Assembly: GCA_021414065.1 (NCBI GenBank)
Contig: JAIOPE010000017.1
Span: 1 to 37,577 of the forward strand
Direction of reading: 5' to 3'
Source of the DNA: Planctomycetota bacterium
GTDB lineage: Bacteria > Planctomycetota > JAJSAM01 > JAJVHW01
Length of the DNA: 37,577 bases
Shown: positions 31,478 through 37,577 of the stretch, in pieces
Position numbering within the stretch: the first letter of the stretch is position 1
How the letters are laid out: every line of letters begins with the position of its first letter
The notes under the pieces: model-generated
What the model saw: only the letters and a program-made list of their open reading frames with translations
The model's database searches: none
Told to the model about the DNA's origin: nothing
Position numbers and translations under genes: made by a program

Positions 31478-32827
31478 ATCGGTCCCCTTGCCTGCGAAGA
31501 TCGCGGCGTAGTCGTCGGCGGCCTTCGACAGGTCGATCGTGTTGAGGAAGTTCGAATAGCACATCCACGCTGAGAGCCCGCGCAGATCGTCGTACGGAGG
31601 CGGCAGGTAACGCGGCGGTTGGACGACCTTGTCTTCGACGAGTTGGTGGATCACGCCCAGGTCGGAGAGTCGGAGTTTGCCGACGAAGAGCAGCGGAATG
31701 CGGCTCGCGAGGCCCTGTCGCACGGCGAGACGCACGTAGTTGTAGATCAGGATGAACCCGCGGCTGTAGCTGAGGTCCTTCGTGAACGGTCCGCAGCCGG
31801 ACGGCAGGCTTCCGCGGAACGCGCGGTAGACCGTCTGGTAGGCGACCCGGCGGTCGCGCCCCTGTTCGGTCAGCGCCTTGAAGCACTGCATGAAGTCCGC
31901 GCCCTCCTCCGCCATCCGGATCGTCTCGACGCGGTCGGTGAGCTTCTGGATGCGGTCCGGATTCGAGTTGAAGGTGAAGATCTCCTGGATGATCGCCAGG
32001 CCCTCCTGCGTGACGGTGCAGGACGGCGTTCCCTTGCCGAGGAACGTGAGCACCGGTTGCAGGAGCCCATTCAGGGTGGTGCCGATGTGCACCCAGCCCT
32101 CGTGGACTTCGAGCACCGAGAGATCGCGCTCCGAGAACCGAGCCTCGGCGCGCACCTTGATGTAGTCGGCGCCTGCGGCCGCGTCGGCCACGACGCCGTC
32201 CGAGAGCTTCACGTTGACGAGACCGGGCCCGAAGTAGGCGTCCATCCGCTCACCGAGCACCTGGACCGCGCCCGCGCCGTCGATCGACTTCTCGTCGGCC
32301 TGCATGAGCGGATCGTCGCGCAGCTTGAGCAGGACCTTCGCCATGGTGCGGCCGAGGTCGCCGAGCGTGGGGTCGCCGGCGTGGAAACGGTCGTAGGTGC
32401 TGCCGTAGAGACCCTGCGAGATCGCGGAGAAGTCGGGCGTCCCGCGCAACGAGAGCAGCGAGAGGACGACGCGGTACTCCTTGCACGTGCGCAGCATCAT
32501 CGCGCCGCAGGCGTTCAGCGTGCCGAGCTCGCGGCGGATGTCGCGCTCGATCTCGTAGAACTCGCGGTTCTTCTCGGCGACGTCGAATTCGAGGGGCTGG
32601 TGCTCCGCGTAGTACTCCCGCGTGATCACCGGCGGTTCCAGGCAGTCCTTCTCGAAGAACGTGCGCTCGATGTCGTCCGTCCACTTGCACGCGTCGAGAA
32701 TCCGGATGGGTTTCTGGGCCTCGACGATCCGGTCCGAGAGGAGCCGGATCGTGCGGTGGTACGGCGGCAGTTCGTCCGGAGACGGGCGCTGGACGCCGCC
32801 GATGCTGCGCTTCTTGTTGGATGCCAT
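31472..32827 (-). CDS. DUF1704 / QEGLA-motif zinc metallopeptidase-like protein
   Basis: The 451-residue product carries HEGWVH (HExxxH, His242, Glu243, His247) and the family name motif QEGLA (274-278), the expected third metal ligand region. These identify the DUF1704 family, annotated in bacteria as flavohemoglobin expression-modulating QEGLA motif protein. Its eukaryotic relatives (MATCAP/KIAA0895-like) are tyrosine carboxypeptidases acting on tubulin. The bacterial substrate is unknown. There is no signal peptide, so it is probably cytoplasmic. ATG 32827 begins MASNKKRSIGG; the frame continues upstream, but only into sequence with no family similarity that overlaps the divergent amidase gene. 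No strong ribosome-binding site is visible. The last codons form part of the 25-bp inverted repeat. Confidence 0.85.
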   Translation of the reverse strand: MASNKKRSIGGVQRPSPDELPPYHRTIRLLSDRIVEAQKPIRILDACKWTDDIERTFFEKDCLEPPVITREYYAEHQPLEFDVAEKNREFYEIERDIRRELGTLNACGAMMLRTCKEYRVVLSLLSLRGTPDFSAISQGLYGSTYDRFHAGDPTLGDLGRTMAKVLLKLRDDPLMQADEKSIDGAGAVQVLGERMDAYFGPGLVNVKLSDGVVADAAAGADYIKVRAEARFSERDLSVLEVHEGWVHIGTTLNGLLQPVLTFLGKGTPSCTVTQEGLAIIQEIFTFNSNPDRIQKLTDRVETIRMAEEGADFMQCFKALTEQGRDRRVAYQTVYRAFRGSLPSGCGPFTKDLSYSRGFILIYNYVRLAVRQGLASRIPLLFVGKLRLSDLGVIHQLVEDKVVQPPRYLPPPYDDLRGLSAWMCYSNFLNTIDLSKAADDYAAIFAGKGTDY

Positions 32828-32936
32828 GGGCGGGAAGGGTACCGGGGTCTCCCTTCCGGACGGGCCCCAGAACTGGCCGCTCGTTCCGCCGTGCGAACAC
32901 GTTGCGCTGTCTGCCCCCGCGCGTTCAACTGCCCGC

Positions 32937-33884
32937 ATGCCGACGAAAGCAGACTTCCGGGTGGGGCTCGTGCAGATGCGTTGCAGCGAGGACCCGGCCG
33001 ACAACGTCAAGCGCGCTCTTTCCCACGTGAAGACGGCGGCGAAGAAGGGCGCTGAGATCGTGTGTCTGCCCGAGCTCTTCCGCACGCAGTACTTCTGCCA
33101 GCGCGAAGACACGTCGCTCTTCGATCTCGCGGAGCCGATCCCCGGACCGACGAGCCAGGCGTTCTCGAAGCTCGCGAAGAAGCTCGGCGTGGCGGTCGTC
33201 GTGTCGCTCTTCGAGCGGCGCGCGCCGGGCGTCAATCACAACACGGCCGTGATCATCGGCCCCGACGGCGGCACGCGCGGCATCTACCGCAAGATGCACA
33301 TCCCGGACGACCCCGCGTACTACGAGAAGTACTACTTCGTGCCGGGTGACCTCGGGTTCAAGGTGTTCGACGTGGGCGCGGCGAAGGTCGGCACGCTCGT
33401 GTGCTGGGACCAGTGGTATCCCGAGGGCGCGCGTCTCACCGCCATGCGCGGCGCGGAGGTGCTCTTCTATCCGACCGCGATCGGGTGGCACCCGCGCGAG
33501 AAGGCGGAAGTCGGCGCGTCGCAGGCCGACGCCTGGCGCACGATCCAGCGGTCGCACGCGATCGCCAACGGGATCTGGGTCTGCGCGGTGAACCGCGTGG
33601 GCTTCGAGGGAGCAGCCGACGCCGGGCTCGAGTTCTGGGGCGGGAGCTTCGTCTGCGACCCGTTCGGCGTGGTCGTGGCTGAGGCCGGTCGCACCGACGA
33701 GGAGGTGCTCGTCGTCCGCTGCGACCGCGCAAGGATGGAGGACGTCCGACGCAACTGGCCGTTCTTCCGCGACCGCCGGATCGACGCCTTTGGCGACATC
33801 ACGAAGCGCTGGATTGACGGCGCAGTCGTCGGCGAGAACGTCGGCGGGAACGGGGGCGAGAACGTCGGCGGGAACGAGGGATGA
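32937..33884 (+). CDS. aguB: N-carbamoylputrescine amidase (nitrilase superfamily)
   Basis: The 315-residue protein has the Glu-Lys-Cys triad of carbon-nitrogen hydrolases: Glu46 in CLPELF, Lys119 in YRKMHIPDDP and Cys156 in VCWDQWYPE. The wording KMHIPDDPAYYEKYYFVPGD is typical of AguB. It converts N-carbamoylputrescine to putrescine, CO2 and ammonia in the cytosol. The partner enzyme AguA is encoded next and overlaps by four bases (ATGA), so the two steps are translationally coupled. ATG 32937 is the first in-frame start after the divergent DUF1704 gene, 109 bp away. An unusual tail (GENVGGNG GENVGGNE) of two 8-residue repeats follows the normal family end. It comes from a 22-bp direct repeat. 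Confidence 0.93.
   Translation: MPTKADFRVGLVQMRCSEDPADNVKRALSHVKTAAKKGAEIVCLPELFRTQYFCQREDTSLFDLAEPIPGPTSQAFSKLAKKLGVAVVVSLFERRAPGVNHNTAVIIGPDGGTRGIYRKMHIPDDPAYYEKYYFVPGDLGFKVFDVGAAKVGTLVCWDQWYPEGARLTAMRGAEVLFYPTAIGWHPREKAEVGASQADAWRTIQRSHAIANGIWVCAVNRVGFEGAADAGLEFWGGSFVCDPFGVVVAEAGRTDEEVLVVRCDRARMEDVRRNWPFFRDRRIDAFGDITKRWIDGAVVGENVGGNGGENVGGNEG
33831..33876 (+). repeat. 22-bp direct repeat in the 3' end of aguB
   Basis: The 22-bp sequence from 33831 to 33852 recurs exactly at 33855-33876, a period of 24 bp or eight codons. It encodes the repeated GENVGGN tail and stops just before the aguA start at 33881. It looks like a slippage duplication confined to the junction of the two genes. Confidence 0.8.
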
Positions 33885-34963
33885 GCGCGGCCCGCCGTCG
33901 TTCGAAGCCTGCTGCTCGCATGCCCGCCGAGTGGGAACCCCATGCAGCCACATGGCTCGCGTGGCCGCACGAGCGTTCCGACTGGCCAGGGAAGTTCCTG
34001 CCGATCCCGTGGGTCTACGGCGAGATCGTCCGCCGCCTGGCGCCGGGCGAACGCGTTCGCATTCTGGTGAAGGACGCCGCCCACGAGGCGTCGGCCGAAC
34101 GCATCCTGCGGCGCGTCGGGGCGGATCTCTCGAGCGTGGACTTCTTCCGCTTCCCGACGGACCGGTCGTGGACGCGCGACTTCTGCCCGATCTACGTGAA
34201 GTCGGCGGAGGGCGAGGTCTCGATCACCGACTGGAAGTTCAACGGCTGGGCGAAGTACCCGAACCACCTCCGCGACGACGCCGTGCCCGCGAAGATCGCG
34301 AAGGTGCAGCGGCGGCGGAGCGTGCAGCCCACGTGGTCCGCGACCGGCAGGACTTCGGCGCGCCGCGTCGTCCTCGAAGGCGGATCGATCGACGTCAATG
34401 GGCTCGGCACGTTGCTCACGACCGAGGAGTGCCTGCTCTCGCCCATCCAGGCACGCAACCCGGGGATGTCGCGGGAAGACGTCGAACGCTGTCTCGGCGA
34501 GCACCTCGGCGTCACGAACGTCGTCTGGCTCGGCGAGGGCATCGAGGGCGACGACACGCACGGCCACGTGGACGACCTCGCCCGGTTCGTCGCCGCCGAC
34601 ACGATCGTGCTCGCGCAGGAGGACGACGCGGCGGACGCGAACCACGCGCGCCTCTTGCCGAACCTCGACATCCTCCGCGCCGCGCGCGACCAGGACGGCC
34701 GACCGTTCCGCGTCGTGCCGATGCCCATGCCCGACCCCGTCGTGCTCGACGGCCAACGGCTCCCCGCGAGCTACGCGAACTTCTACATCGGGAACGACGT
34801 CGTCCTCGTCCCGACGTTCAACGACCCCGCGGACCGAGTCGCGCTCGGACTCCTCGCCGACCTGTTCCCGGGCCGGAAGGTCGTGGGCATCCACTGCGTG
34901 GACTTCGTGTGGGGCCTCGGCACGATCCACTGCGCGACGCAGCAGGAGCCGGTCGAGGCGTAG
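33881..34963 (+). CDS. aguA: Agmatine deiminase
   Basis: The 360-residue protein matches the PAD_porph/AguA family from MPAEWEPHAATWLAWPHE to the catalytic cysteine Cys351 in GTIHCATQQ. The catalytic His229 lies in DTHGHVDD, with acidic partners at Asp99-100 (RD) and in GGSIDVNG. It hydrolyses agmatine to N-carbamoylputrescine and ammonia, which AguB then converts to putrescine. Together they form the agmatine route to polyamines. The usual WxRDxGP motif reads WTRDFCP here, with Cys102 in place of Gly. ATGA overlap with aguB makes this the second gene of a two-gene operon. It converges on the TPR gene; the 30-bp gap between their stops shows no hairpin. No arginine decarboxylase gene is in the window. 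Confidence 0.92.
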   Translation: MSAARRRSKPAARMPAEWEPHAATWLAWPHERSDWPGKFLPIPWVYGEIVRRLAPGERVRILVKDAAHEASAERILRRVGADLSSVDFFRFPTDRSWTRDFCPIYVKSAEGEVSITDWKFNGWAKYPNHLRDDAVPAKIAKVQRRRSVQPTWSATGRTSARRVVLEGGSIDVNGLGTLLTTEECLLSPIQARNPGMSREDVERCLGEHLGVTNVVWLGEGIEGDDTHGHVDDLARFVAADTIVLAQEDDAADANHARLLPNLDILRAARDQDGRPFRVVPMPMPDPVVLDGQRLPASYANFYIGNDVVLVPTFNDPADRVALGLLADLFPGRKVVGIHCVDFVWGLGTIHCATQQEPVEA

Positions 34964-34993
34964 CTGTCGCAGGTGCCGACGGCGCCTGCCGGT

Positions 34994-36430
34994 TCATCGA
35001 CGCCGCGCGGATTCGATCTCGTCCGCGGCCGCCTGCATGAGCACCGTGGCGCGAGCCTCGAGGCGGTGTGCGATGTCGAGGAGCCGGTCGGCCCCGGCGA
35101 AGTCGTGCTTCCGCGCCGCGACGACCGCGAGACCCGCGTAGACGTCTGCGTTCCCCGGGTCCAGCGCCTCGCAGCGTTCGAAGTAGCCGGCGGCGGCTAC
35201 GACGTCGCCCGCCTCAAGCTTCGCGACGCCTGCGTGGATGAGACTCCACGAGCGGTCCGGCTCGACCTCGACGGCTCGCTCGAACGATCGAACGGCTTCG
35301 TCGCGTCGGCCGAGGCGCAGGAGGAGCATGCCCATCTCTTCGTGCAACTCTCCCTGCTCCGAACCCGAAGCCACGCCGCGTTCGAGGAGGCGCAGCGCCT
35401 CGGCCGTGTCGCCCTGCGCTTCCTTCGTCAGCGCGAGTTGCAGCAGCAGCCAAGGCTGCTCGCGATGTCGCGCGAGTCCGTCGTCGAGCACACCCACCGA
35501 TTCGTCGAGCCGCCCGGCGCGGCGCAGTGCGAGCGCAAGCTCGCCGCTCACCTGCGCGTGGCCCGGGTCGCGGCGGTGCAGATCCGCGTAGACCGGAACG
35601 AGTTCGGCGCCGCCTCCCGACATGAGATCGCCGTGCGCGGCGGCGAGCAGCGTGGTGAACGCCACGACGTGGTCGTTCAGCTCGCGTTTCCACCGGTCAA
35701 CGATCGGGTAGCGTCCGTCGCCGCTCCGCCCGCGGGCGAGTTCGCGCTTGGCTTCGTCGGTGCGCCCGAGCGCGGCGAGACAGCGCCCGAGTACGAAGTG
35801 CGCGTACGCCTCCTGCGACCGGCTCGCGATCGGGAGTCGCAGCGCGCGCCGCGCCGCCGTCTCGCCGCGCGGGAAGTCCCCGCGTTCGTGATACACGAGC
35901 GCCGTCACGATCCAGCATCCGGGATCGTTCGGGTCCGTGTCGGTCGCGGTGCGCGCCGACTCGAGGGCTTCGTCGAGTCGGCCGCGCGCGAGCAGCCACT
36001 GCGCCACGGTCGCCGGGACCGGCGCGTAGCCGGACGCCTCGCGCCGGACGCGCGCCGCTTCGGCGAGGGCCTCCTCGAGCCGATCCGCCGTCTCGAGCGT
36101 TCCGGCGCGGAACCACCGCCACCGCACCTGCGACGGGTCGAGCGCGAGGGCCCTCGCGTAGCAGGTCTCGGCGAGAGGCAACAGTTCGTGGACGTGATAC
36201 GTCATCGCGAGCCGCGCCCAGGCGTTGGCGTCGCGCGGGCTCGTCTCCGCAGCGTGCGCGAGTGCGTCGATTCGCGCGGCGAGCGCCGTGTCGGTGATCG
36301 CGCCGACGGAGGGGACGGGCACTGCGCGCGGTCCGTCGGCGCCGTCGGGGCCGCTGCGCAACAGGAACGCGGCACCGGTTCCGGCGACGACCAGCGCCGC
36401 GACGACGACCAGTCGCCGCCCGGCCCTCAT
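34994..36430 (-). CDS. Membrane-anchored or secreted TPR protein
   Basis: From ATG 36430 the product is 478 residues: a basic n-region MRAGRR, a hydrophobic stretch (LVVVAALVVAGTGAAFLL) and a Pro/Gly linker. About ten TPR-like helix pairs follow, for example NAWARLAMTYHVHELLPLAE and ALDPSQVRWRWFRAGTLETA. No catalytic residues are visible. TPR proteins encoded next to CRTAC1-type proteins are common in planctomycetes and acidobacteria; a shared envelope or extracellular role is inferred. The ATG overlaps the stop of the ASPIC/UnbV gene by four bases, which fixes the start and shows translational coupling. The frame runs further upstream, but only inside that gene. Confidence 0.85.
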   Translation of the reverse strand: MRAGRRLVVVAALVVAGTGAAFLLRSGPDGADGPRAVPVPSVGAITDTALAARIDALAHAAETSPRDANAWARLAMTYHVHELLPLAETCYARALALDPSQVRWRWFRAGTLETADRLEEALAEAARVRREASGYAPVPATVAQWLLARGRLDEALESARTATDTDPNDPGCWIVTALVYHERGDFPRGETAARRALRLPIASRSQEAYAHFVLGRCLAALGRTDEAKRELARGRSGDGRYPIVDRWKRELNDHVVAFTTLLAAAHGDLMSGGGAELVPVYADLHRRDPGHAQVSGELALALRRAGRLDESVGVLDDGLARHREQPWLLLQLALTKEAQGDTAEALRLLERGVASGSEQGELHEEMGMLLLRLGRRDEAVRSFERAVEVEPDRSWSLIHAGVAKLEAGDVVAAAGYFERCEALDPGNADVYAGLAVVAARKHDFAGADRLLDIAHRLEARATVLMQAAADEIESARRR

Positions 36431-37577
36431 CGCGTGGGCCACTCCGAGACGCGGCCGGACCCCCGGACGACCGTGTGGACGCGCCCCGCGGGGAGGTCGC
36501 CGAACGCCTCGACCGTGCCGTCCGTCCATCGCACGCGGACGTCCTCGAGCACAGCGGCTGCGCCGAGACCGAGGTGGATGCGCGGGTCGTTCGACGCGCA
36601 GTAGCTGTACGCCGCCCGGACATCGCGCGTGATCCGCCGCCCGCCCGCGCGGCACGTCATCGTGGCGCCGAGGGCGTCGCCGTGGTGCGCCGTGAGCACA
36701 CGCAGCATCGCCCAGTTCCCGGCGCGGGGCGCCACGTTCACCATCAGGTGCGGCCGCCCGTCACGGTTCGCGACGAGCACGTCCACGTCGCCGTCGCCGT
36801 CGATGTCGCCGAACGCTGCGCCACGACTCGTCGCGATCGCCGGCGCGGCGGTGCCCCCGACCGGCCTCACCTCAGCGAACTTCAGGTCGGCCAGGCCGCG
36901 CAGCACCTGGTTCGGGGCCGCGTACGGGTCGTGCGACTGCGGGTCCATCGTGCGCGTCACGCCTCCGTGCGCGACGTAGATGTCGAGCCGCCCGTCGAGG
37001 TCGAAGTCCGCGAGGCCGACGCCGAAGCGGGTGAACGGCTTCGACGCTCCCACGAGCCCGGCCGTCGCAGTGCGATCGAGGAAGTGCCTGCCTTCGTTGC
37101 GGTACACCGAGTCGCCTTCGCTCACGAGATTGACGACGTACAGGTCGAGGTCGCCGTCGTCGTCGATGTCCACCGCGCACGTTCCCATGCCGGCCTTCGC
37201 CGTGCCGTCGCGGTCCATCGCGCAGCCCCACACGAGGGACTGATCGTCGAACCGGCCGGGCGACGTCTGCAGCCAGAGTTGGTTCTCCACGCCGTCGTTC
37301 GCCACGAACACGTCTGCGCGCCCGTCGCCGTCGAAGTCGCCGGTGACGACGCCGAGCGCGTTGCCGTAGACCTTTCGGAGCCCTGCGGCTTCAGAGACGT
37401 CGGTGAACTTGCCGCCGCCGTCGTTGCGGAACAGGTGATCCGGGGCGGGCGCGTTGTACGCCCGGGGGCTGCAGTAGTCGCGGCCCCCCCGCGGGGCGTC
37501 GCACCTGCGCTCCGTGGCGGGCGTCCACCGCAGGTAGCAGTCCACCCACAGGTCGAGGTCGCCGTCGCCGTCGAGGT
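36427..37577 (-). CDS. CRTAC1-family FG-GAP/ASPIC-UnbV protein, N-terminus missing
   Basis: The minus frame is open to the right edge, so the start lies outside the window. The visible 383 residues contain at least five FG-GAP/VCBS-type repeats with Asp-rich calcium loops: DGDGDLDLWVD at the edge, DFDGDGRADVFVANDG, DIDDDGDLDLYVVN, DFDLDGRLDIYVAHGG and DIDGDGDVDVLVANRDG. They should build a beta-propeller. The C-terminal 90 residues are an ASPIC/UnbV domain (IHLGLGAAAVLEDVRVRW followed by TDGT). Proteins of this type are usually secreted and abundant in planctomycetes; their ligands are unknown. The gene overlaps the TPR gene downstream by four bases. Confidence 0.9.
   Translation of the reverse strand, partial: LDGDGDLDLWVDCYLRWTPATERRCDAPRGGRDYCSPRAYNAPAPDHLFRNDGGGKFTDVSEAAGLRKVYGNALGVVTGDFDGDGRADVFVANDGVENQLWLQTSPGRFDDQSLVWGCAMDRDGTAKAGMGTCAVDIDDDGDLDLYVVNLVSEGDSVYRNEGRHFLDRTATAGLVGASKPFTRFGVGLADFDLDGRLDIYVAHGGVTRTMDPQSHDPYAAPNQVLRGLADLKFAEVRPVGGTAAPAIATSRGAAFGDIDGDGDVDVLVANRDGRPHLMVNVAPRAGNWAMLRVLTAHHGDALGATMTCRAGGRRITRDVRAAYSYCASNDPRIHLGLGAAAVLEDVRVRWTDGTVEAFGDLPAGRVHTVVRGSGRVSEWPTR

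Noticed and set aside
32828..33235. Longer start for the DUF1704 protein
   Set aside because: The extension overlaps the divergent aguB coding region and shows no family similarity; MASNKK at 32827 is the natural start.

Overview
The window is very GC-rich, densely coded bacterial chromosome with no rRNA, tRNA, CRISPR array or phage module that I can see. An overlapping ECF sigma factor/Ser-Thr kinase pair, a second giant kinase-ATPase-TPR protein, several large TPR proteins, an FG-GAP/ASPIC-UnbV (CRTAC1-type) protein, a PEP-CTERM protein and a Lys/Ala-rich histone H1-like protein together suggest Planctomycetota. Another deep-branching, GC-rich, kinase-rich phylum such as Myxococcota or Acidobacteriota cannot be excluded.

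Left part (1-8.2 kb, all minus strand): a secreted HEAT-repeat protein cut by the edge; an accessory patch with an AAA+ ATPase, a chimeric ORF (IS1595-type zinc ribbon joined to what looks like a methyltransferase tail) and an AAA_14/DUF4143 ATPase; a secreted multidomain matrixin-like metalloprotease; and an RlmI-like rRNA methyltransferase. A repeated intergenic element (three long copies and one fragment) sits in the same orientation before four minus-strand genes. One copy overlaps the predicted start of the protease.

Middle part (8.2-22 kb): a plus-strand tripartite efflux operon (TolC-like lipoprotein, MacA-like adaptor, separate ATPase and MacB-like permease), then a small unknown protein, then an ECF sigma factor overlapping a TPR kinase. 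The kinase gene ends inside the stop codon of a convergent gene for a striking protein made of about fifteen 18-residue repeats. Upstream of the repeat gene on the same strand lies a 1,219-residue kinase/AAA/TPR protein. The repeat protein between two kinases is the best candidate for something undescribed.

Right part (22-37.6 kb): a secreted TPR/thioredoxin-fold protein; a 1,334-residue zinc-ribbon/TPR membrane protein nine bases after a PEP-CTERM gene; an AmpG-like muropeptide permease; a CorA-type channel; the histone H1-like gene; a 25-bp perfect inverted repeat between convergent genes; a DUF1704/QEGLA metallopeptidase-like protein; an AguB-AguA pair (agmatine to putrescine); and an overlapping pair encoding an ASPIC/UnbV protein (cut by the right edge) and a TPR protein.

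Gene starts were chosen by eye from ribosome-binding sites, overlaps and signal peptides. Functional calls come from recognised motifs, not from database searches.
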